Of a stretch of DNA of 64,000 nt, positions 1-7,658 are shown in pieces; the stretch's first letter is position 1; every line of letters begins with the position of its first letter. The DNA is from Helcococcus massiliensis (lineage in GTDB: Bacteria; Bacillota; Clostridia; Tissierellales; Peptoniphilaceae). The DNA lies in the NCBI RefSeq assembly GCF_900258485.1, contig NZ_OGVE01000003.1, positions 62,001-126,000 of the forward strand. Reading direction: 5' to 3'. A program made the position numbers and the translations under genes. The notes under the pieces were generated by a model. That model saw only the letters and a program-made list of their open reading frames with translations. It did no database searches and was not told the DNA's origin.

Positions 1-793
1 CTGCCTTTACTATATTTTCAAATTTTTTATACAAATCTTCTAATGTGGGTCTTTTGTCAGCCCTTAAGAAAAATCTTGCTTTAGCATAGTCTGGCACAAC
101 ATTAGGTGCCTTACCACCATCTGTGATTATTCCATGGATTCTTGTATCAGTTGTTAAATGCTCTCTTAAAGCATTTATACTATTGAATACTTGGATTACT
201 GCATCTAGAGCATTTATACCTTCCCAAGGAGCCGCTGAAGCATGGGCAGACCTACCAAAAAATTCTACATCTACTGGTGCAACAGCCTTGGTAGTACTTG
301 TAAGTGTATGCTCATATCCTGGGTGAACTCCAAGAGCTATATCTACATCATCTAAAAATCCCCTATCAACAAAGGATCCCTTAGCTGATCCATTTTCTCC
401 ACCTTCTTCACCAGGTGTACCATATACTCTTATCTCTCCACCTACTTCGTCTACAACACTTTTTAATCCTACTGCAGCTAAGGAAGAAGTTGTACCAAAT
501 AGGTTGTGACCGCAAGCGTGGCCTATACCTTCTAAGGCATCATATTCAGCATAAAATACAATTGCTGGTCCTGGTTTATTTGACTTATATCTTGCATCAA
601 AGCCAGTCCTATGCCCTGCTACATCTACTTTTACATCAAATCCTTCTTTCTTTAATTTGTCTGATAAGGTTTCACAAGCAAAAAATTCATAATTACTTAC
701 TTCTGGTTTGTCATGTATGCTTAGGGCTATTTTTTTGTAGTCTTCCAATCTTTCATCTACTGTTCTCTCTATTGTTTCCTTATAGTTTGTCAT
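1..793 (-). CDS. M20-family amidohydrolase (AbgB-like), C-terminus cut by window edge
   Basis: A zinc-dependent M20 peptidase/amidohydrolase that would hydrolyse an amide bond of an N-acylated amino acid or small peptide in the cytoplasm. Only the first 264 residues are in the window; the frame runs open to base 1. The ATG at 791-793 follows a GGAG-type ribosome site. Seen motifs are the metal-site GHACGHN at about residues 91-97, the Glu-Glu pair in PGEEGGENGS, and the dimerisation-domain stretch around FFGRSAHAS. This pattern matches the aminobenzoyl-glutamate/indole-acyl amino acid hydrolase branch of M20. It is transcribed alone from a promoter downstream of potD and sits behind a T-box, so it should respond to shortage of one amino acid. 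The substrate cannot be told from sequence. Confidence 0.88.
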   Translation of the reverse strand, partial: MTNYKETIERTVDERLEDYKKIALSIHDKPEVSNYEFFACETLSDKLKKEGFDVKVDVAGHRTGFDARYKSNKPGPAIVFYAEYDALEGIGHACGHNLFGTTSSLAAVGLKSVVDEVGGEIRVYGTPGEEGGENGSAKGSFVDRGFLDDVDIALGVHPGYEHTLTSTTKAVAPVDVEFFGRSAHASAAPWEGINALDAVIQVFNSINALREHLTTDTRIHGIITDGGKAPNVVPDYAKARFFLRADKRPTLEDLYKKFENIVKA

Positions 794-845
794 ATTTCTT
801 CTCCTTTTTATTTTTTATTTAGCAAGCATTGAATTTTTTCTTTAA

Positions 846-1106
846 ATTAAAAAAGCCTCGCCCTATACAAAGGACGAGGTTTATACCCGTGTTACCACCT
901 TAATTCTAATTAACTTCACAATTAATTACTCTTCGAGTACTATCATACTCTAACGCTTTAACGGGCGTACCCGGAATACTCTACATATCGAATATTCAAC
1001 TCAAAGACCATTTTCATTTAACTTCCGTTCTCCTGTTCTCAGCATCTTACAGTCTCTCTGTGCAACTTTCATTAAACTACTTTTCTTATCAATGTTTTTG
1101 CTATTG
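846..1106 (-). promoter_or_regulatory. T-box riboswitch leader of the M20 amidohydrolase gene
   Basis: A tRNA-sensing transcription attenuator. On the minus strand the T-box core AGGTGGTAACACGGG lies at about 886-900 and is followed by a GC-rich terminator hairpin and a T-run. The stem I region carries AGAGAG and an AGTA-like element. The specifier loop lies near 1001-1015, where the RNA reads AATGGTCTTTGAG. By the usual position of the codon just before (N)CTTTGAG the specifier is probably TGG (Trp); GGT (Gly) is the alternative. Uncharged cognate tRNA would stabilise the antiterminator and let the hydrolase be made. Confidence 0.93.
853..882 (-). terminator. T-box terminator hairpin
   Basis: On the minus strand the arms CCTCGTCCT and AGGGCGAGG pair, closing a short loop, and are followed by TTTTTT. 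The left arm overlaps the end of the T-box antiterminator region, as required for the switch. Confidence 0.85.
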
Positions 1107-1112
1107 ATTTAT

Positions 1113-1141
1113 ATAATAAATCCATTTTTTTATTTTGTCAA
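1113..1141 (-). promoter_or_regulatory. Promoter of the T-box/M20 transcript
   Basis: Minus-strand -35 TTGACA (1136-1141), 17-base spacer and -10 TATTAT (1113-1118). It lies just after the potD stop, so the T-box unit is transcribed apart from the pot operon. Confidence 0.8.
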
Positions 1142-1159
1142 ATTTTTTTTATAAAAAAT

Positions 1160-2215
1160 TTAATGAATCTTTACCTCTTCCCAGGCTTCTTCGAAAATTT
1201 CTGTAAATTCACCTAAGTCAACATAAACTTCTTTTTCATCAAAATTTGATAAATCAGGATACATTACATCAAAATTTTCTATGGATTTTACAGGTTCAAG
1301 ATCCCAGGCAGCTGTAACTGGTGTACCTTGTTCAAGACCAATTTTAGCAGCTATGTCTGGCCTACTTAAAAAATCAATTAATTTAAGGGCATTTTCATAA
1401 TTTTTAGCATCTTTAGGAATAGCAAAATTATCTATCCATAAATTTGATTTTGGAGGTAAATAATAATCTAGGTCAGGATTTTCTGACATAGCAGCCCAAG
1501 CTTCTCCAGAGTAAATAACGGCTACCGCTCCCACTCCATTAATCATATGCTGCTTAATCTCATCTTGTAAATAAGCTGTGACTAGATTTTTTTGCTCTTT
1601 CATCAAGTCCCTTATTTCATTTAATTCTTTTTCATTTTTGCTATTTGCTGAGTAACCTAGATGCCAAGCACCTGGCCCTAATGTATCCCTTGAAGAATCA
1701 AGCATCCAAATTTGTTTCTTATATTTTTCATTAAAAATTATATCCCAATTATGAAGATCTTTAGGATCAACCTTTGTTTTGTTATATAAGATTCCTAGGG
1801 TTCCATAAATCATAGGTATAGAATATTTGTTATTTGGATCAAACTCCCTGTCCATAAATTCTTTACCTATATTTGAAATATTAGATAGTTTAGAATGGTC
1901 TATTTCTCTGAGCATACCTTCATCTATCATTTTTTCTACCATATATTCAGATGGTGCAATAAGATCATAGTCAGACGGAGAATTTTTAACCACTGTATAC
2001 ATATTTTCATTTTCATCAAATTCTGAATAAATGATATCTATACCTGTTTCATCCTCGAATTGTTTTAAGATATCGTCAGTTAAAACTCCACCCCAGTTAT
2101 AAAAAGAAACCACCTCTTTATTAGAAGTCTTGTTTTCTTTATTTTCTTCTTTAGAACAAGCTACTAAAAATACTAAAGAAGATATGATAAATAATAAAAT
2201 AAATTTTCTTTTCAT
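1160..2215 (-). CDS. potD: Spermidine/putrescine ABC transporter, substrate-binding lipoprotein PotD
   Basis: Extracellular polyamine-binding lipoprotein that delivers spermidine or putrescine to the PotBC channel. It begins with a lipoprotein signal peptide (charged MKRK, hydrophobic stretch, lipobox LVAC with Cys20). The mature part has the PotD/PotF pattern: an SFYNWGG start, QFEDETGIDIIYSEFDENENMY, and a C-terminal half with FAIPKDAKN and YVDLGEF segments. The length, 351 residues, is normal for the family. It is last in the operon regulator-potA-potB-potC-potD; its start overlaps the potC stop by a base, implying coupled translation. The choice between spermidine and putrescine cannot be made from what is visible. 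Confidence 0.93.
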   Translation of the reverse strand: MKRKFILLFIISSLVFLVACSKEENKENKTSNKEVVSFYNWGGVLTDDILKQFEDETGIDIIYSEFDENENMYTVVKNSPSDYDLIAPSEYMVEKMIDEGMLREIDHSKLSNISNIGKEFMDREFDPNNKYSIPMIYGTLGILYNKTKVDPKDLHNWDIIFNEKYKKQIWMLDSSRDTLGPGAWHLGYSANSKNEKELNEIRDLMKEQKNLVTAYLQDEIKQHMINGVGAVAVIYSGEAWAAMSENPDLDYYLPPKSNLWIDNFAIPKDAKNYENALKLIDFLSRPDIAAKIGLEQGTPVTAAWDLEPVKSIENFDVMYPDLSNFDEKEVYVDLGEFTEIFEEAWEEVKIH

Positions 2216-3027
2216 TATAATTTTTCTCCCCTATTAGCATTTTTCTTGTTAAATTGTCTTATTTGCTTGAAATTAGCCAAGATAAGTAAGACTAGTACCA
2301 CTACAAACATTATGGTTGATAGGGCATTGATTGTAGGTTCAATACCTTTTTTAGTCATAGAGTAAACTATGGTTGATATGGTATTTTGTCCAGGTGCTAC
2401 TGTGAAAAATGAAATTATAAAGTCATCTATTGATAAGGTAAATGCCATCATGGCACCAGCAATAATACCACTTTTAATTTCTGGAACTACAACCATTGTT
2501 AATGCTTGTAAAGGCTTAGCACCAAGATCTAAAGCCGCATCTATCAAGTTTCTATCCATCATTCTCACCTTAGGTAAAACGGCCAAAACAACATATGGGA
2601 TTGTAAAGGCTACATGGGCTAAAACTAAAGTAAAAGTACCCTTAGGTAATTGTAAAAATCCAAATAATACCATTAAAGATATGGCTATAACTATATCTGG
2701 ATTTAAAACTGGTATATCATTTAAACCTAGAAGAATTCTTCTTTGTTTCTTTGAAAATTCTCCAAGAACAATTGCTGCTAAGGTACCTATAATGGTTGAA
2801 ATAACCGTAGCAATTATAGCTACTATTAGGGTTGTTTTTACAGCTCCCATTATAAATCTATCTTCAAATAAGGCCCTATACCAATCTAAAGAAAAACCTG
2901 TCCAAACACCAAATATTCTTGATTGGTTAAAAGAATAAACTATCAAAACAAATATAGGGGCAAATAAAAATAAAAATACTAAACTTAAATATAATTTCTC
3001 AAAAATATTTGATTTATTATTAGTCAT
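2215..3027 (-). CDS. potC: Spermidine/putrescine ABC transporter permease PotC
   Basis: Second membrane subunit of the polyamine importer, pairing with PotB to form the channel. The 270 residues show an N-terminal transmembrane helix (YLSLVFLFLFAPIFVLIVYS) and several later helices. The EAA-type loop that docks on the ATPase is seen as LIDAALDLGAKPLQALTMVVVPEI. The SIDDFIISFF segment is typical of PotC. Its first codons overlap the end of potB by 8 bases. A long open frame on the opposite strand here is only a shadow. Confidence 0.93.
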   Translation of the reverse strand: MTNNKSNIFEKLYLSLVFLFLFAPIFVLIVYSFNQSRIFGVWTGFSLDWYRALFEDRFIMGAVKTTLIVAIIATVISTIIGTLAAIVLGEFSKKQRRILLGLNDIPVLNPDIVIAISLMVLFGFLQLPKGTFTLVLAHVAFTIPYVVLAVLPKVRMMDRNLIDAALDLGAKPLQALTMVVVPEIKSGIIAGAMMAFTLSIDDFIISFFTVAPGQNTISTIVYSMTKKGIEPTINALSTIMFVVVLVLLILANFKQIRQFNKKNANRGEKL

Positions 3028-3829
3028 TCATCCCTCCTGTTTCAATTGATTCTTTATCAAAGACCATTGATATAAGTATTATTACCATTAAAAATGTAGC
3101 TAGGGCTGATCCGTAACCCCAGTTACCGGTTTTTGTAAAGGCTCTTTCAATCACGTTACCTACCATGTTTACCATGCCACCACCTAGTAGGTCTGCTACT
3201 TCGAATGTAGATATAACTGGTACAAATACCATTGTTATACCAGATATAACTCCCGGTAGTGACATTGGAAATATAATCTTCCAAAATGTTTGAAATTCAT
3301 TTGCTCCTAGGTCATAAGAGGCTTCTATTAATGAATAATCAATTTTTTCTAAGGCTGTGTAAATTGGTAATATCATAAAAGGTAAAAAGTTGTAAACCAT
3401 ACCTAAAATAACTGATGCTTCAGTATATAAAAAGGACTTGTATTGGATACCAAAAATCTTTAAGAAATTATCTAATACTCCATTTGGTGAAAGTATGGTA
3501 ACCCAGGCATATGATCTTAATAAAAAGTTCATCCACATAGGTACCATTATGAGCATCATAGCCATTGTCCTATATTTGATATTTAATTTTGTCATAAATA
3601 AGGCAAAAGGATAGGCTATCAATAAAGATACTAAACTTGTAATCCCAGCTATTCTAAAGGATGCCCATATGGTCTTTAATGTAGGGCCTTGAAATATTTT
3701 CTGGAAATTTGCTAGGGTGAATTCCCCATCCTTAGTAAGGGCATAATAAAATATCATAAAGGTTGGCACTATTATAAAAATAAGTATCCAAAATATATAA
3801 GGATAGGCTAAAGTTTTTAATTTCTTCAA
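3020..3829 (-). CDS. potB: Spermidine/putrescine ABC transporter permease PotB
   Basis: First membrane subunit of the polyamine importer. The 269-residue protein has an N-terminal helix, then about five more, and the ATPase-docking EAA loop LIEASYDLGANEFQTFWKII followed by PMSLPGVISG. The motif LLRSYAWVTILSPNGVLDN is characteristic of PotB. It follows potA by two bases and overlaps potC, so the four transporter genes are translated as a block. The C-terminus (SIETGGMND) is short, as is usual. Confidence 0.93.
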   Translation of the reverse strand: MKKLKTLAYPYIFWILIFIIVPTFMIFYYALTKDGEFTLANFQKIFQGPTLKTIWASFRIAGITSLVSLLIAYPFALFMTKLNIKYRTMAMMLIMVPMWMNFLLRSYAWVTILSPNGVLDNFLKIFGIQYKSFLYTEASVILGMVYNFLPFMILPIYTALEKIDYSLIEASYDLGANEFQTFWKIIFPMSLPGVISGITMVFVPVISTFEVADLLGGGMVNMVGNVIERAFTKTGNWGYGSALATFLMVIILISMVFDKESIETGGMND

Positions 3830-3831
3830 TT

Positions 3832-4866
3832 TTAGTCCTCCTTATTCATTACGTGGATTGCATCTGGAATTATCTTCAAACCTACTTGACTATTAATTTT
3901 TGCATCATTGATTGAATGAATTTTATAATCAAATCCCTCTGCATTAACAATCATTTCCCAATGAACACCCTTGAAGGTAATTTCTTTAACCACACCACTT
4001 ATCATCCCTTGGTCTACAGGAACTATTTCAATATCTTCAGGTCTAATAACAACATCTACAGGTTGATTTTTATCAAAGCCCTTGTCCAAGGAATCAAATA
4101 CGTGGTTAGAAAACATAACTTTTTTATCCTCAACAGCTATAGCATCTAGTATATTAGATTCACCAATAAATTGAGCTACAAAGCTATTTTTAGGTTCATT
4201 GTATATGTCTATAGGGCTTCCTATTTGTTGAATTTCCCCCTCATTCATAACAACTATTGTATCCGACATAGTCAAGGCTTCTTCTTGGTCATGGGTAACA
4301 TAAATAAATGTTATGCCAACTCTTTTTTGAATGTTCTTTAATTCAATTTGCATGGACTTTCTTAGTTTTAAATCTAAAGCTCCAAGCGGTTCATCTAAAA
4401 GTAATAATTTAGGTTTATTTACCAAGGCTCTAGCTATAGCAACCCTTTGTTGCTGTCCTCCAGATAGAGAGTCTATTGATCTTTCTTCAAATCCTTGTAG
4501 GTTTACTAGTCTCAACATTTCTTTTACATCTTGGTCAATAGTTTCCTTATCTACCTTTTTTAACTTTAAGCCAAAGGCTATATTTTCATAAACATTTAGG
4601 TGTCTAAATAGAGAATACTTTTGAAAAACTGTATTTATATTTCTTTTATATGGTGGAACATCTGCAATATCTTTACCTGCAAATAAAACCTGTCCAGAAC
4701 TTGCTTTTTCAAAACCACCTATTATCCTTAAGGTTGTAGTTTTACCACATCCCGAAGGTCCAAGTAAGGTTAAAAATTCATCTTCTTGAACATATAGATT
4801 TATATCATTTAAAATTACATTGTCACCATAATCTTTTCTTAAATTTTTTAATTCTATTAAATGCAT
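3832..4866 (-). CDS. potA: Spermidine/putrescine ABC transporter ATP-binding protein PotA
   Basis: Cytoplasmic ATPase that powers polyamine uptake through PotBC. Visible motifs are Walker A GPSGCGKT (36-43), the Q-loop in FQKYSLF, the ABC signature LSGGQQQR (134-141), Walker B LLLLDEP (154-160) and the switch His in [11 protein letters not shown]-terminal TOBE-like domain follows ([10 protein letters not shown] region), as in PotA. The length, 344 residues, is normal. It starts 12 bases after the regulator gene and belongs to the same operon. Confidence 0.95.
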   Translation of the reverse strand: MHLIELKNLRKDYGDNVILNDINLYVQEDEFLTLLGPSGCGKTTTLRIIGGFEKASSGQVLFAGKDIADVPPYKRNINTVFQKYSLFRHLNVYENIAFGLKLKKVDKETIDQDVKEMLRLVNLQGFEERSIDSLSGGQQQRVAIARALVNKPKLLLLDEPLGALDLKLRKSMQIELKNIQKRVGITFIYVTHDQEEALTMSDTIVVMNEGEIQQIGSPIDIYNEPKNSFVAQFIGESNILDAIAVEDKKVMFSNHVFDSLDKGFDKNQPVDVVIRPEDIEIVPVDQGMISGVVKEITFKGVHWEMIVNAEGFDYKIHSINDAKINSQVGLKIIPDAIHVMNKED

Positions 4867-4878
4867 ACTTAACTCCTA

Positions 4879-5418
4879 TTAAAAATTAGGCGGATTTGAG
4901 ATCCATAAAACTTTACTTTCGTCATCATTTATATTCTTTATATATCTTTCTAAATCAGAAAAAATATAAAAGGTTTCACCTTGTTTTAATATATATTCTT
5001 CATCTCCATAGTGAAGCTGAACCATTCCTTCTAAAACATAGGCAAACTCTTCCCCTTCATTTGGGGCATACCTTCTACTTTCTCCATCTTTATCCAGGAT
5101 TAAAATTATAGGTTCCATCTCGTTTTTTACAGAGTTCGGAACAATCCACTTCATTTGGTGTCCTAGTTTTTCATTTGTCCCAACAAAAAAATCCTCTTCC
5201 TTAAATACTTTTTGCTCTTCCTTCTCTTCAGAGAAAAAATCTCCCAAATTGGTTCCTAGAGCTTCTAAAACATTTGAAAGTGTATCAACTGATGGAGAAT
5301 TCAAATCTCTTTCAAGCTGAGATATGAAGCCCTTTGTGAGCTCAGACCTATCAGCCAATTCTTCTTGGGTAAGGTCCATTTTCCTTCTCAGTGATTTAAT
5401 TTTATCACCTATATCCAT
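4879..5418 (-). CDS. XRE-family regulator with C-terminal cupin domain (PuuR-like), first gene of pot operon
   Basis: A likely transcription regulator of the polyamine operon. Residues 1-65 form a lambda-Cro/XRE helix-turn-helix (LRRKMDLTQEELADRSELTKGFISQLERD). Residues about 100-179 form a cupin fold (YAPNEGEEFAYVLEGMVQLHYGDEEYILKQGETFYI), which in this family binds a small effector. The length, 179 residues, fits the PuuR class. The gene is promoter-proximal to potABCD, so autoregulation with polyamine as effector is the simplest model; that is inference. The divergent spacer upstream contains repeats it might bind. Confidence 0.88.
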   Translation of the reverse strand: MDIGDKIKSLRRKMDLTQEELADRSELTKGFISQLERDLNSPSVDTLSNVLEALGTNLGDFFSEEKEEQKVFKEEDFFVGTNEKLGHQMKWIVPNSVKNEMEPIILILDKDGESRRYAPNEGEEFAYVLEGMVQLHYGDEEYILKQGETFYIFSDLERYIKNINDDESKVLWISNPPNF

Positions 5419-5481
5419 TTTTCACTCCTAGCTTTTATACTTTATTTTTAATTAAATTCTTAATATATTAAACTAAGATTT

Positions 5482-5509
5482 ATTATACCACTATAAACTT
5501 AAAATACAA
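5482..5509 (-). promoter_or_regulatory. Promoter of the regulator-potABCD operon
   Basis: Minus-strand -35 TTGTAT (5504-5509), 16-base spacer, -10 TATAAT (5482-5487). Transcription would start about 55 bases upstream of the regulator ATG. Confidence 0.75.
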
Positions 5510-5527
5510 TATTTAAAAGTTTAATTT

Positions 5528-5592
5528 ATTACGTTTTTTATTAAACAGAGCAAACGTTAATTCACGTGAAAATTAATGTTTGATTACGTTTT
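5528..5592. promoter_or_regulatory. Candidate operator: palindrome between two direct repeats
   Basis: Between the pot promoter and the hydrolase promoter lies an inverted repeat: AAACGTTAATT (5552-5562) and AATTAATGTTT (5571-5581), 10 of 11 positions matching, around a CACGTG centre. ATTACGTTTT occurs on each side, at 5528-5537 and 5583-5592. This layout suggests a binding site for a dimeric regulator, perhaps the XRE-cupin protein. Function is inferred. Confidence 0.55.
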
Positions 5593-5644
5593 CTTAATAA
5601 ATTATATAATTTGTATTTAATTTGTTGATAAATGATTAATATAT

Positions 5645-5673
5645 TTGTAAAAAAACATTGTATATAATATATT
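5645..5673 (+). promoter_or_regulatory. Candidate promoter of the cysteine hydrolase gene
   Basis: Plus-strand -35 TTGTAA (5645-5650), 17-base spacer, -10 TATATT (5668-5673), about 40 bases before the ATG. The surrounding DNA is so AT-rich that other -10 matches exist nearby. Confidence 0.5.
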
Positions 5674-5715
5674 ATTTTTATATATGATAATATAAATAAA
5701 TTTAAGGAGAGTTAA

Positions 5716-6381
5716 ATGACAAGAAAATATTGGGAATGGAAAGCTCCATTCGAAATCAAACCAGAAGAAACCGCATTAATCATTGTTGATATGCAAAAGG
5801 GATTTGCTGATGAAACTGGTGCACTATTCACACCTCAAGCTAAAGAACAAATTCCAGTAATGGTTAAGTTGAAGAAATACTGCAATGATCATAACATTCC
5901 AGTGTTTTTATCAGCTTTTGCACAAAGTGAAGATTTCCACCATGAATTCTATTGGTTTAGAAATGAGGAAAGAGGATTACTAAACGAAGATGGAAGCGAA
6001 AAATTAAATACAAAATCTGATGATGCTGAAATAACAGAAGCATTAGCTCCTAGAGATGATGTTGATGATGTATATTTCCAAAAATATACTTATTCATGTT
6101 TTGCAAAAACAGATTTAGAAGAACAATTAAAAAAACGTGGAATAAAAACTCTTATAATAACAGGAACCGTATCTAGTTGGTGTGTAGATAGTACAATTAG
6201 AGACGCTTACCATAAAGATTATAATGTTGTAGCTGTTCCTGACGCAATTAGTGCTTACCCACATGCAGGAGCTAGTGAAGATCAGTGGAACAATATGTTG
6301 TTTAATTTATGGGCAGAAGGATTCGGTAGAGTAGTTCCTTCCGATGAAGTTATAGAGGAACTTGAAAAAAATAAAAAATAG
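5716..6381 (+). CDS. Cysteine hydrolase, isochorismatase/nicotinamidase superfamily
   Basis: A cytoplasmic hydrolase of the isochorismatase-like fold, 221 residues. All three expected catalytic residues are present: Asp25 in LIIVDMQKGF, Lys123 in YFQKYTYSCF, and the nucleophile Cys156 in VSSWCVDSTIRDA. The cis-peptide region (TGTVSSWCV) before the Cys is also of the family type. Members act on nicotinamide, N-carbamoyl compounds, ureidoacrylate or isochorismate; I cannot choose. The ATG follows AAGGAGAG. A terminator-like hairpin separates it from the next gene, an unrecognised membrane protein, and an NCS1 permease lies beyond, which suggests use of an imported nitrogen compound (inference). 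Confidence 0.88.
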   Translation: MTRKYWEWKAPFEIKPEETALIIVDMQKGFADETGALFTPQAKEQIPVMVKLKKYCNDHNIPVFLSAFAQSEDFHHEFYWFRNEERGLLNEDGSEKLNTKSDDAEITEALAPRDDVDDVYFQKYTYSCFAKTDLEEQLKKRGIKTLIITGTVSSWCVDSTIRDAYHKDYNVVAVPDAISAYPHAGASEDQWNNMLFNLWAEGFGRVVPSDEVIEELEKNKK

Positions 6382-6388
6382 TAGATTG

Positions 6389-6417
6389 ATACCCTTCATA
6401 TCTATGAAGGGTATTTT
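6389..6417 (+). terminator. Hairpin between hydrolase and membrane-protein genes
   Basis: A perfect 12-base-pair stem (ATACCCTTCATA / TATGAAGGGTAT) with a two-base loop and a short T-rich tail, 8 bases after the hydrolase stop. It may terminate part of the transcripts before the membrane protein gene. Confidence 0.7.
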
Positions 6418-6440
6418 CTTACATAATAATAGAGGTGATT

Positions 6441-7610
6441 ATGAATAACAAAAAAATTAGTAGAAAAAATATATTACCCGGTTTTATATTTATGATAGCT
6501 TTATCATTACTTGTATATAAAATTACAAATATATTAAAGCCTTCAGGTGAAATTAACCAGTATTTAAAACCGAGTGGAGACATATTAAAAGGAGTTGTTG
6601 AAGGAAATATATTAGATAGGTTAAGATGGTCTATAATGGATTGGACGCAAGGTTCATTCATGGGATTATTGCCTGCATCTTTAGGAATGCTTATTTTTTC
6701 TTATCTAGGTGCATATTTAGAAAGAAAAAACTCAAAATTTATGGGAACAGGAATTGATGGAATTGGATTTATTTTTACTAAAATTTCTATAGCAGCATTT
6801 TTAGCTTCATTCTTGAATTTATTTGTTTGGTCCAATTTCTTAGCAAATGGATGGTCAGTTTCTTTTGCTCCATTTTTAACAACCATTTCTTATATAATGT
6901 TTTATGGTACTGATTGGAAAAAAATAATTACTATTATTATATTTTCAGTATTATTAGCTTTTCCGCTTAGCCACTATGCTATGATATATATAACTATCCC
7001 GTTAAATATTCCTGCATATGTTGCTGTTGCAATCGGACTAATTTGCATGGTTTTAATTACAACTTTACTATTTAAATTTATGCCATGGATGAAAAGAAGC
7101 TCTAAATCTAATAATTCAAATTCAATTGAAAAATATACTATGAAAAATGAAAATTTGTTTTTTATACATAGAGTTTTTGGTGATTTTGGAGAATTAAATT
7201 TCTGGGGATCCTCATACGCTGGTATGGCTATGATTTTAGGTTCAATGCTATCTTTGTTTTTAAATATTGATCACGGCTCAAGTAGTCTAGATTTACTATT
7301 AGCTAGTCAGCTTATAACTGCAACTCTTTCAGTATTTATTTATTATCACGAATGGAAGACTATTGGATGGTCATATACTTTTGGTAGTATATTATTTACT
7401 TCAGCAATTGTTGCTTTATACCCTATTAATATGTTGACATTAGCTATCACTATAGTTATTGGCGCAATTGCATGTCCATATACAATCAAAAAAGTGGTAC
7501 AAATTACTAAACTTGGTGATACCGTTCCTGCAATTTTCTTTACTCTTGTTGGGGTTGGTAGTTTAGTAACATTATGGTCATTCTTTTTAACAGCATTCAT
7601 CCTTAAATAA
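6441..7610 (+). CDS. Unrecognised multi-pass membrane protein
   Basis: I do not recognise this 389-residue protein. It is strongly hydrophobic, with roughly nine or ten predicted membrane helices. A central polar stretch (about residues 216-240: RSSKSNNSNSIEKYTMKNEN) splits it into two halves. Soluble segments carry the GEINQYLKPSGD and DFGELNFWGSSYAGM patches. The ATG at 6441 is chosen over an upstream GTG at 6435 because AGAGGTG lies just before it. It is on the same strand as the cysteine hydrolase, 59 bases downstream, and converges on an NCS1 permease. A transporter role is plausible but is only inferred from hydrophobicity and neighbours. Confidence 0.8.
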   Translation: MNNKKISRKNILPGFIFMIALSLLVYKITNILKPSGEINQYLKPSGDILKGVVEGNILDRLRWSIMDWTQGSFMGLLPASLGMLIFSYLGAYLERKNSKFMGTGIDGIGFIFTKISIAAFLASFLNLFVWSNFLANGWSVSFAPFLTTISYIMFYGTDWKKIITIIIFSVLLAFPLSHYAMIYITIPLNIPAYVAVAIGLICMVLITTLLFKFMPWMKRSSKSNNSNSIEKYTMKNENLFFIHRVFGDFGELNFWGSSYAGMAMILGSMLSLFLNIDHGSSSLDLLLASQLITATLSVFIYYHEWKTIGWSYTFGSILFTSAIVALYPINMLTLAITIVIGAIACPYTIKKVVQITKLGDTVPAIFFTLVGVGSLVTLWSFFLTAFILK

Positions 7611-7620
7611 ATTATACCTA

Positions 7621-7655
7621 AAAAGCAGATAGAACTAAGTTCTATCTGCTTTTTA
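7621..7655. terminator. Bidirectional terminator between convergent genes
   Basis: A perfect 15-base-pair palindrome (AAAAGCAGATAGAAC / GTTCTATCTGCTTTT) with loop TAA, ending in T-runs on both strands. It serves the membrane protein gene and the convergent permease gene. Confidence 0.93.
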
Positions 7656-7658
7656 ATA

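Noticed and set aside
415-822. 135-codon plus-strand frame near the left edge
   Set aside because: It is antisense to the M20 gene, whose motifs are intact; the frame is leucine/histidine-rich as expected of a shadow.
1140-1162. Terminator after potD
   Set aside because: An A/T-only inverted repeat overlaps the next promoter; it has no GC pairs and may be chance in this composition.
2369-2938. 189-codon plus-strand frame opposite potC
   Set aside because: It is the antisense shadow of a well-supported permease; composition mirrors the hydrophobic gene and there is no ribosome site.
5520-5715. CRISPR-like repeats in the AT-rich spacer
   Set aside because: Only two short copies of ATTACGTTTT and one palindrome; no regular repeat-spacer pattern here or elsewhere in the window.
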